NCBI GenBank assembly: GCA_002633005.1
Contig: NMRA01000530.1
Span: 1 to 64,000 of the forward strand
Length of the DNA: 64,000 nucleotides
Source: Phoronis australis
Taxonomy: Eukaryota; Phoronida; Phoronidae
Reading direction: 5' to 3'
Part shown: positions 34,201-46,200 of the stretch, in pieces
Layout: each line of letters starts with the position of its first letter
How positions within the stretch are numbered: position 1 is the stretch's first letter
Notes under the pieces: generated by a model
Database searches by the model: none
The model's input: only the letters and a program-made list of their open reading frames with translations
What the model was told of the DNA's origin: nothing
Program-made: the position numbers and the translations under genes

Positions 34201-37200
34201 ACACTTTTGGTCCCGTCACGCCCGTATCGTTTATGTTGCTATGTCTCCGTCAGTGTCCTTTCGGCATACCGTCCGGAGCGAATCGCTACTCTATTCCACT
34301 TCCACTGGATGAAGAAAGGCACTTAAGGGGGATGCGAACCCACGCTCTCTAAAAAATTATCTTTGGTTTGGACCTCATTGTTGTATACCAGGTCTCAACT
34401 TGTTCCTTACTCGGACCAGAAATTATTTCTGGTCTTGGGAACGAAAACATGACCTATCGTTATTGGTTGAGGTGTGATTGAATAAGTTGGCTTGTCACGG
34501 CGAGTCATTTTATAAGCCTGGAAGGTTTTCAGCAAGATCGAATCCGGTGTCCAGAAATCATTCCACATTTGAATAAAGTACGTAGATGGAACGAATATAC
34601 GAAGAATGCGGCTTTGGATTGACCATAGACTTATTCTTAACCAGATAATAGTATTTGTAAAACAATGAAATTCCGTATTCTTCATCTTTTTAATTGACAA
34701 ACAATCTTTCATTTAAAACACGGAAATGTATACAATTAACAAGAACTTCATGTAAATAATCACGTTTACAATTAATGTAGTACAAAAATATTGCAACATC
34801 TAGCAGTATACAATTTTTTATTTCCAAAGTTGACAATCCTTGTTGGTAAAAGATTGATCATAAACCAATGAAGCAATGCAGGCGCGTGTAGAAACTGGCG
34901 GGATCGTATTAGATGATCGTGATATACCTGCGTACATGTAGGTCTCATATTTTACAGTATGATTTCATTTGGACAGCAAATAACTAAGCTGATTTTGCAA
35001 GTTTTAATTTCAACGAGGCGTATTGAAAACCTTAAGTACGAAACCTTTTACCTTCTGGTAATGTAGTGATAAAATTCATACGTTGAAATTCTTTAAGCCG
35101 CAAAGGGTCCAGATGAAGTTTTGCAACCTGTCTTATCCGGCGTAGAAGTGGGCAAGAACGGCGACTTCATGTTTAAGTGTTATCACCAATCAGACGGAAA
35201 GGATTACAAGGCCACGTGGTATGCAGATGATGACATAATTCAAGCGGAAAACATCCAGGGAAAATCAAACGAAGTATCAACACTTCCAGTGAAACTGCTT
35301 AACAAACATTTCAATAAAAAGGTAATTATCTCAGTGCTACGCGTGACTGTGTGATGTATGATTATTTCAGTATTATACGTGTCTGAGAAAGGTATAATGA
35401 TATGAAGAGGGTTGTATTAAGTATATCCGTTAAGGTTGCGCATGTCTCAAGGAAACGGTCCAAATTTGGTGAACTTCGTTACATCATATCTCAACAATCA
35501 ATGATCGAATTCAAAAAAACTTTCAGATGCCGTACTTTTATGCATTATCCTCCAATTTTGCATGACGGGCTATAAAAACATGACATTTCGCGACAAAAAG
35601 AAAGTTGCATAAAACGAAATGATACGCTCCAACAGCGTTTTTGATCAGATCTCAACCTGAACACTTGTTTTTCTGTCAATATACCTTTCTGTTTTGCTAC
35701 GTTTATTGAAAAGATATAGCCACGTGACATAATTAATCAACCTTTTCAGGCTTTCTACTGTCACACAATATGTAGTTTTACACGGTTAAAGTCTTCACAT
35801 GTAGTTTTACACGGTTAAAGTCTTTACATGTAGTTTTACAGGGTTACAGTCTTTACATGTAGTTTTACACTGTTACAGTCTTTACATGTAGTTTTACACG
35901 GTTAAAGTCTTTACATGTAGTTTTACACGGTTAAAGTCTTTACATGTAGTTTTACACGGTTAAAGTCTTTACATGTAGTTTTACACGGTTAAAGTCTTTA
36001 CATGTAGTTTTACACGGTTAAAGTCTTTACATGTAGCTTTGTTGATGTTTGGCTAAATACACAGATTTATCAAGAGGGTCCTACATAACCTTAATTAAGA
36101 AAATTTAAGGCATGCAATAGCCGGAGAGCTGACAAGACTATTACGCAAGCAGATTGCCGTTTTCGGTTCATAAAGAAATAATACCGGTAACCTTGAAATT
36201 TTGATATTCGAAGATCCTTACGTAAAATACACTAAATCCAAATGCCAAACTGAAACCACCTACGTCCGTTGCTATATTTCCGAGACCTCTTGATGGCGTG
36301 ACATTTTGCAAACATGCTTCTATAATAGATGGCGATCGTCGACGGATTTTCATGAAATTTGGTAAATTGGTAGCAATGCCGCCCTCTCGTTTTCGGATGG
36401 ATTCAGTGTATTATGCGCCACCTAGGTGCGGTTTTATTACTGTTTTCGTGTTTTTGCGTCCCCTCTATCGATTATGAGAACTGGTATATGTGCTCCTACC
36501 TAGAAGAGGACACCTGTGGCGCATCCTAATCAGGCCCGTAGCCGTGTGGGGGGAGGGGGTCCGGGGTTCGCGGGGGGAGGTCCATCGAACCCTCCCGCGG
36601 AAAAGGTCCAGCCCCAGCCTTTCCGTTAAAAATAATATATAGATGGATAACAACAGCAACAAAATTGTTGCAGCTACTGGTACTACTAACTACAATGATA
36701 ACTAAGTTTGAAATTGCTTCTGATTCAAATCGCTTCACGTAATCGGCGGGCAGTACCCGGCCCAACTTTGCACGAGTGGTATTTGCGCTGATGGCAGGAT
36801 CGTGCAGACGATTAGAGGCAGCTTTACTTCATTTATTGGCATTGAACGTGCGTGGTTGCTACACCAATATCGTCGACATTATCGTTGGCCAAGTGGCTGA
36901 ACGTTACGCCGTTAAATTATGTAAGTTAATTCTTGTCAGAGGCGTAAAGTAATTATTTACGCCGCAAATAATTACTTTACGCACCTTAAATAATTGTCTT
37001 ACCCATTTCGCCAACGATATACCATAGGGTATCAAGGTAGTCTAGAAGTAAATGTCTATTCCTAGCTGAGCTATAAAGCAACGAAAGTAGTGTGGTGTGG
37101 TGTGAATGCCTTAAATCGACCAAGAAACAAAAACGCAGAAAACATGTTTGTTTTTTGCTATTTTGATGTATTTGCTAGCATAATATTGTAAGGTGCTGGC

Positions 37201-40200
37201 ATTTTAAAATTTCAAATTGAAGTCGATCGTCAAATGATCGTTGCTCATCCAGTGTCCACTTTGATTGTGTATTGGTGGATTGACATGCATGCGCGTGTAC
37301 ACGTGTGTGCGTTTCCATTCTTTTAAATCCAGTACATGCCGACGGTAAGTTCATTATAGGCAGACCTCCGTCTTTCCTCAAACAAAAAACAGACATTTAA
37401 CTACCGTGTGTCCTTGCACTGAGAAAACCCCAACGAGCATGTTCATAGTATTAGGAAAAAGTATGTCTAGACCTAAAAAATTCCGTTCGGGTATGTAATG
37501 AGTTGTAATTGCACACCTGGTTTGAAAGTTCGGCGGAAGGTAACGCGAGAACGTTCTCTTTCTGGAGCACATTACATATCCGAATTTGAGTCTTATTATT
37601 TACGAGCAACCGTTACGGCATCCTCATTTCCGTCTGAGAGTCATCATTGCGTATAATTAAGTTGCGTCAAGGGCCTATTACTGAAAGCTCTACACTGCAA
37701 AATATCAAAGATCCACCGTTTTAGAAATTCGAACCACTCCCCGCACAATGCACAATGCAGACCCTTCCCCTGATAGAAACTCATTCCGGTCTGGCTACAG
37801 GCCTGCTAATGACAGTTTGTTTCTTTTTGGGTCCGCGGTTGTGTCTCCTGAATCCCCGCTCTGAAAGAACTTTGCTAAATTTGGTATGTGTATGACATCT
37901 TCCTATTTTCGGATAACGGCCATTTTTATTATTTTCTGTTTCTGATGTATGCATGTCTGCCTCTCAGTCCTCGAAACTTATTGAAGAATCATGATAGGTG
38001 TCTTCCTGAGGTGGAAAGCATTCCAGAATCGACTTTGCACACCCTGGAGGCTATTATTAAGCTTGCTATCATAGCTCCGTCTGGTCGGAATGTTAAAAAT
38101 AATGACCACCGGTTTATGCGATGCACACGATGGGTGCATGTGAACTCTCGTACACAAGTTAACAGTAACGCGCAATGTAACACACTAACTCCGCCATGGA
38201 GCAGCCAAACGCTCTACCGCTGAGCCAAATCCATGCATTATCATGCAGAATGTTTCGAACGTATTGCAATGGTAAAGGCACCGTCCTTGATTTCAGTGAT
38301 TGCCCGGCAGACAACGACGAACATTGGCCATTAGTAAGAGAATCACATATCTCTAGCCAAAACTTCAAGAAGTCTATTCTATTGAACTATAATCACAAAA
38401 TGCTTTTTTCAGTCGCTAAAGCAATAATTCCCTTTAAGGCTGCAATTAATACAAAATTTTCCTTTCACCTCTGAGATTTCCCGCTTTGACCGAAACTAGG
38501 CTTTACCTTGAGAGAAGCGTCCTTGACGAAAAACAAGAAGGCACGGGAACAAAACATTCCGAGCCATGAACACAGTACACAACCTCGCAAGTGTAATCTA
38601 GTGCTTTCGCTAGAAGAGTTCTAGGCAACCTTATGCAAATCTTTGACTTGCTCACCACCTTTCGCATGTATTTACAGTTAACTTGTGCCATCACCGTAGG
38701 AAAAATACAGTCGGACAGAAGCCCATCCTTCAACCTGGAACTCAGCGTAAGCACTTTGTGATAGAAGATTTAAATTTGTGTCTCATGAAATAAGACTTAT
38801 TTGTTTGATAAGTTGTAAAATGCTATATATGTTGCGTTATGGTAATGAAATACTGAGGGTTTACTAAGGACGTTGCTCAAAGTCCACTATACTGAAAATA
38901 GAGTCATCAGTTGCTACTGTCATCGGAGTTTAACTGGGAAGGTATTTCATCCCTTGTCAATGACGCTGCCGAAATAATCAAATATTGAAATTGGATGAAA
39001 CCAGGCCCATTCTACCTGTTACACTTAACAATAAAATATAATTAAGCGGCATGATTTGCTGGATTAACAATGTTAAGACTGCTTTTGGTTGATTTTAGCT
39101 CTAGAGAAGTTTTGTGCCAGCTTCACTGTCATAATCATATCACCATCAACACAATGATCACCACCTCCGTCACCAACCCCAACCGCACCCATGTCTCATT
39201 AGTCATTATCACCAACACCGCATTCAGTACCAGCATCATGCTCAAAGCTACAACCATCGCCACCACCACCACCACCGCTGACCACCTTCGGCGTCAGAAC
39301 CACCGCCACCTCCACCATGTTCACAACCATCACGATCATAATCACCACCACCATCACTACCACCGATAGCATTACTATATATCTACATTGATTACCGCCG
39401 TCGCCATAAAACATGGCTGATGCTCCTCTGCGTGGGATAGATGTCAATACAAAAATGGTTTTAAAGTGCTGTCACATGAAATTACGTGTTCTTAAAATCT
39501 GCAACTCTTAGTCTAGGTTTCGTAGCGTGAAGCGTTCAGTAATGCGAGAGGCGGATGAAGATGACGTCATTTTAGAATCTACAATTCCGATCGTGTGCGA
39601 GCCCGGTGAAGCGTGTGATGTTCAGCTGAGGATCGACGATCCGGACAGTAGGTTGTCTAATATATACATGTACACAAAACGTACCGAGAGTGGCGTAGAT
39701 GAAGTAATATCCCATGAGACATTATTCCACTGTATTATGTCGCTTCGAATTCCTAAGTTTATTTTTTTGGCAGATTTTTAAATACTTCACCCAGACTGTT
39801 CACGTTGCGGACCACATCCAAAACGTATGTACTTGCGCGTTAGGTTACACGTTTTTTTAGTAAAAGAAACAGTTTTAAATGTTACGATTTATTCCTTGAA
39901 AAGAGATAACAAAGATGAAAACAACGATAACTGTGCATTGAACTTGTAACATGTCCTGAAAATACTTAAATAACAACAATATTTGATATTGTAGTTGCAG
40001 AGGAATCGGCGCCTGAGTTGCAGACGATAAAATACTTAGCAATTGAAAACTGAGACAGAAGTGTCATATAATTAACAGATTTGTTCCAGAAGTTACATTT
40101 GGGACCTGATTGCATTTTGAGTGTCATTCATACTGCTGCAATTATATTACTTCAAAACTCGACTGATTCAACGCGTATGGGATAAAAAAGCAATTGCCGC

Positions 40201-43200
40201 AACATTTATAAGTCCAGAACACGTGTGTACACATTGCATGTAATCTATCTTAATGTTCCAGGTTTGGTAGTTGTCGAACAATGCAAACAAGCATTGAATC
40301 AGATGATATGGGATGCCAAGGATGGGCTAGCAAGGTTAAGCTTCAAATTGCAAGCAGTGAATGACTACGATGCTGGTCGAAAAAGAAAACGTGTCAAAAT
40401 AGACGCTGTTACGAGCTACAGTGTTGTCTTTCCCGGGTTGTCGGTACGAAATTCTTACCATGTCAATGGAGAAATTGAATTAATCCCAAATCGTTTTTTA
40501 ACGACGCAATTAACCTTTTAGGAGATAAGAAGCAGGTTGGGGTCATTGCCTCTTTGGCGTCATGGTGCTAACCTAGCGGGACCACAGCGGGACTTCATCT
40601 AGGATTAGCCAAAGACTTCGCGAGAGCTTTCCGCCGCACCCAGTGCTAGAACTTCTATGCCAGGTTATGCAACTATACGTCTCAATTTTTTGCTAAGTTT
40701 ATAAACCAAAACCAACCAAAGCTCTATTGTATGAAGTTCTCTCAAAACTGACTCGCCGGGCCTAACGGAAATCTAGCCGATCTATGTTCAGGCTATTAAA
40801 TTGATCTGATTCAATAATGAAATGTATTGACTTTTTAGAAAGAAATTATTCAAACAGGGACCGAGACTTGTAACCCGCACGGTGATCCGCACTTCACAAG
40901 TTTTGAGAACAAGTGAGTGGAATTTTTAGTTCATGATCGAAACTTTTGATTTATTATACTTCACAGGTCTTTGGCATCTTTACTCTTGTTTGATTGTATT
41001 GACTGTAAAAAAGAATAGAAACCGTGCCTTACTGCAGAGAGAACGTTTTATAAACAGCAAGTTCGGTTTTTACATAAAAACAGAGTCTTGCTTTGTAGTT
41101 TACGGTAAAATTTAAAAACCTACCCATAAAAATTCGATCATATAAAATGCCAAGACTTCCTAGTACAGCGACGTGCTCGTGGTGCAATAGTTAAGTAGAA
41201 TTACTTCAAACAAAATGATCGAATCCCGAAAGAACCATAAATTCAACAATCATTATGTATTGAATCAGTAATACCTAATCAGTTTAGAATATTAAGATAC
41301 ATCCAAATTATATGATAAATACATTTTAAGAACAGCGTTCTGAGATTTCTACGAGGCTACCAGGCCAGCGTTCCGTACACACAAGAAACTCGCGAAAACG
41401 TCATGTCATTTAAGATTTCGCGAGATATCACCACTGACGCGATCTCTCCCGTGGATGAGTGGGAGCAGGTTGTTTCTGACCCGTACTAATAGGTTTCGTA
41501 CGTTCACAAGTCTACTCAAACAAAACGTCCGACGTACTGTTTGTTCCATGCTCCAGCCAGTGCTGCGAAACCTCATCTTGGGAGGAAATTCTGAGACATT
41601 TCCAGCAGCTGTTACACTCGTTGATCCAATTACTTGCTGTCTCTTTACGTGGCTCTATATTGTCTGTCACTGTAACTACTGATTCTCTTCACTGGAACTC
41701 AACTATAACCTCAGCTGACTTTATTAAATGTCTTTCAACGCCAACTGCATTCAACTGATTGTCACTAATCCTTGCCTGGGTATTTATTGTCTCGTACAAT
41801 TTCCTAGAACTCTTCTCCAATTCAAGCACATTCCAGTACTTTATGGAATCTACCCAATCATTCTACGAATATATACTGGGCTCTAGAATGTTCCAGACTA
41901 CATTAATCGCTAACACACTAGAATCTTCTAGAATGTTCCCTGTTATTCTATTGTAAACAAATTGCAACACATGGTCTGACCTCATGGGTCATGTCAATCA
42001 AGTGCTATCTGCTAGTACTCAGAGAGAACACTAAAACAAAACTTATTAAAATAAGGACAGTGTCAGTCTACTTCTAACAACAACTAAGAACTTGTTCACA
42101 CTATCTTTACGGAACGCAGCTCGGGCTTGCGATTACTGAGAGCGCTCAAGATCTGGCAACGTAACTGCACGGCCAGTTCTTGTGCAGAAATAAGTGTAAT
42201 CTGGACGCTCCGGTGCGCCACGTTATCGAGCCCGGACAGGACTTGTAAACTATTTTAGTACTGAAACGAATGACCTTTTAAGTCATGTTGTGGTATATAG
42301 TATGCAGCGTTTAATATACAGTCGCTAGTACGTTTACTCACAGGCAATCTTGGGTTGCGTTGTCGGACATTGTCGGTCTTTGTTCTGAGGTGTTAGTGCG
42401 GTGAACGTGCGTTTGTGATTGACGCGTCTTGTTAAACGATTAAGCCCCAGCGTTTTGTGGGGAGAACTACGAGAACGATCACTTGCCTTCGGAGTAAATA
42501 GGGGTGACTTTAGAGATATAGCTGAAAGTTTAAAGGGCTAAAGCTTAGTGTGCTTACGCATTCATAACTGCGAGTTCCAATTCGGTTGAATTTGGTTGAG
42601 CAGAAATGTCGCGTCCCCATGACGCTAGAAAAAGTGACCGAACTTCCGAAACCAGGAAGTGACCCACTATTTATAGAGGCTGTCACATGACAAACCGGGC
42701 CAATAACAAGTCACCAAGTTAAAGTTCTTGGAATTCATGGTCCCTGACCAAACATGGTATGATCAAGTTATACGAATGCCCTAGTACCAACGATGACCAA
42801 CAAGTGTCATGCTAAATACAGAGATAGAGATGAGATCATTCCTGTTACATAAGCATGAGCAAAGGTGATGTAGATGCGTAGGTTTTCTAGGGTTTGGGAC
42901 GCTTCCGCGAAGTAACAGTATACATAAGTGCATATAGGCACATAAGCTGTTTCACACAATGCGCCCTCTGCATACTCTATACATGCACGTCAACATTCAC
43001 ATAGGCCTACGCGAAACATATGTGACTTTGAACAACTTCAGACATGTTTGATTTTGTTTTCTTTCAGAAATTATTTCTTCACCATGTTCAAATTATTCTA
43101 CCGTGCTTTCAGGATGTACCACAACTATAAAACTGGGGAGTTCACTATGTATCAAGATGAGGAGAAAGACGTTGAGGTAATTTTAAAGAGTTTGATATAT

Positions 43201-46200
43201 TTACAGAGACCGTGCATATAAGGTTCCAACAGGACTGGAAAATTTACAATCCTCGAGTCAAATGCAGGAACTACCGAATGAACAGGATACGAAGGAACCT
43301 GGGATTATAAATTATGACTGTTTTACTGTTGCTCATGCTTTAAAGAATTTTGATTTTAAAATTAGTGTTTCGTACATTTTGTAACATTAAGTGAATGAAA
43401 TTCGCCGGTAAAACCTATTCTCAGGGGCAGATCTAGGATCTTGAGCGGGGGGAGCAGGGCAGAGTATTAGATTGGATTTCGCCCGTCAGACATTCGCATC
43501 CCCCGAACTGCTAAGTGGAATCTGTGGAAGAATTTTAGGGGGGGGGGGGNNNNNNCCCACTATTTATAGAGGCTGTCACATGACAAACCGGGCCAATAAC
43601 AAGTCACCAAGTTAAAGTTCTTGGAATTCATGGTCCCTGACCAAACATGGTATGACCAAGTTATACGAATGCCCTAGTACCAACGATGACCAACAAGTGT
43701 CATGCTAAATACAGAGATAGAGATGAGATCATTCCTGTTACATAAGCATGAGCAAAGGTGATGTAGATGCGTAGGTTTTCTAGAGTTTGGGACGTTTCCG
43801 CGAAGTAACAGTATAGGGCCTACATAAGTGCATATAGGCACATAAGCTGTTTCACACAATGCGCCCTCTGCATACTCTATACATGCAGGTCAACATTCAC
43901 ATAGGCCTACGTGAAACATATGTGACTTTGAACAACTTCAGACATGTTTGATTTTGTTTTCTTTCAGAAATTATTTCTTCACCATGTTCAGATTATTCTA
44001 CCGTGCTTTCAGGATGTACCACAACTATAAAACTGGGGAGTTCACTGTGTATCAAGATGAGGAGAAAGACGTTGAGGTAATTTTAAGTACAGAAACCGTG
44101 CATATAAGGTTCCAACAGGACTGGAAAATTTACAATCCTCGAGTCAAATGCAGGAACTGCCGAATGAACAGGATACGAAGGAACCTGGGATTATAAATTA
44201 TGACTGTTTTACTGCTGCTCATGCTTTAAAGAATTTTGATGTTAAAATTAATGTTTCGTACATTTTGGAACGTTAAGTGAATGAAATTCGCCGGTAAAAC
44301 CTATTCTCAGGGGCAGATCTAGGATCTTGAGCGGGGGGAGCAGGGCAGAGTATTAGATTGGATTTTGCCCGTCAGACATTCGCATCCCCCGAACTGCTAA
44401 GTGGAATCTGTGGAAGAATTTTAGGGGGGGGGGGGGCATTGCCCCCTCTTTAATTCGGAACTGATTCCCCATACAACACAGTCCCAATAGCCTACGCCTA
44501 CGGAACACGGTATAATTATAAACCTCAACAACCCGATGTTGGCTTGACTTTCCTTAGCATCAGGAAGGGTTTGTTTCATGAAAATGACTTAAGACTTAGA
44601 CTGAAATTCGGTCTTACGCTAGCACTTTACAATTGTTGAATGAAATAATTCAGAGAAATTATCTCAGTGTATGAATGACGTACATGTATAGAGTATGCAG
44701 AGGGCGCATTTTGTGAAACAATTCATACACCTAGGTTAACTTATATGTTGCCACTGCTTTGCACTAGTTTCGAGGAATCATCACAAATTGTAAAAAAGCA
44801 ACTACACATCTATACACATGTCCTTCACCTATTCTCAAATGCTATTTTTGTCCAACTCGCGGTTATGTGTGTATTGTCAGCGACTGTGCACTTTGCTCAA
44901 GTTAGATTTAATTGTTTTTCTGAAATACATGTAGTCTTGTGGAGCGTGACACCAAACTTCTGTCTTTAAAAGAGATTGCAGGTGGTCCGATACCTGAATA
45001 GCATCGGACGTGCGCAGGCCACATAGGTCAGGCCTGTTGCACAAAGCAACTGATATAAAACTCACAAGAACCCTCTTGCGTCTGCATGTATGCAGACATT
45101 AGGCTCTTCCGTCTTAAATCACACTTTTTATGGAACAGACCCCAGAAGTGTAAGAAAAAGACTTTTCTTTTCATTTCAGATTCACGCTGTTCATAACAAA
45201 TGTAACTCTAGAGCAACGTGTGTTTGTGGATTTACGGCGCGGGAAGGGTCTGAAGTTGTGAAACTTGAAGTGTGCAACAACGATAGACGCCCGAACGTCG
45301 TTTTAGAAGGCGACGATCCAAAAACGCGCGTATTTAGTGACACGTCTGGAAAACGATACAGGGTAAATTTGTTTCTTGATCAGTTTGTTTGCCGATTTGT
45401 AGCGAAGTTGAGTGGTACATGTATCTATCTGCATGTCATTTGTTGTCTACTCATGTCTTAGTGTTGCTTTACTCAGTTAACGGAAGACACGTGAAACATG
45501 TACATGTATGTCGGTACACACAAGTCATCTTAACAATTACTACTATAGCATGTGAGACTTGGCCACAAAACGACCATGGTGTTATATATACACAGTTTCT
45601 CTTGGAGTTGCAATAGGTGTGTGGGCTTATAGCATACGTTCGGCATCGCATGGTCAAGGCCGTCACCCCATACTTGTTCTCATAACAATCGCGGAAAAAT
45701 TAAGAGGCAGTCCATATAAAAACCAGTAGATTTTCAAAAATCAGTCTATACGTCAAAATTTAAAACAACTTCATTTTTTGTACATGGGTAGGTATCCTAA
45801 CAAAAACCCAAATGCCAAATTTTGTGCACTCAATGACCTCTAATTTCGCCGCTGGAGCATGATAACACAACTTGGCACAATTGGGCATATTAGNAAAATC
45901 TTGTCAATTCGAAACCAAAAACATAGATACAGCATTTTTCAAAACAAACATACCGAGCGATGTGGTTTTAACCTTCCACCGCTGACGTTCAGTTGCCATT
46001 AAATGTACACCGTCTGAACTCGTCCTTTTTATTTTAATACATTTTTGTTAGTCGGTAATGGCGTGTTCTTTTCACACCTTTATCAATTGAAAGTGAAAAT
46101 GGTCGCTGCTTGTGCTTTTTCAAAACTAGTTGCACATCGACGTTTGAAGACTGAATTTGTCTAGCTGATACCTAAAACAGATAAAGTATACTTGCGCTGT

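Larger units (their letters stand above)
30941..40990 (+). repeat. Right arm of the large inverted duplication
   Basis: Plus-strand partner of 541-9660. The arms are separated by about 21 kb holding both LINE fragments, HMT-A and the THAP transposon. This arm lacks the composite element found in the left arm's intron 1 and has an expanded minisatellite at 35767-36040. Confidence 0.85.
42661..44436. repeat. Near-identical direct duplication around an N gap
   Basis: 42661-43549 and 43556-44436 are almost the same sequence, joined by six N bases after a G run. Differences: a 14-nt indel near 43190 versus 44090, a 6-nt indel (GGGCCT) near 43815, and scattered substitutions. Each copy contains one VWDE exon 6. 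The exon is 109 nt, so using both would shift the frame. Most simply this is one locus assembled twice (two alleles). Confidence 0.85.

Noticed and set aside
41455-41682. 75-codon plus-strand ORF between VWDE-R exons 5 and 6
   Set aside because: Does not match the missing VWDE segment and shows no suitable splice borders.
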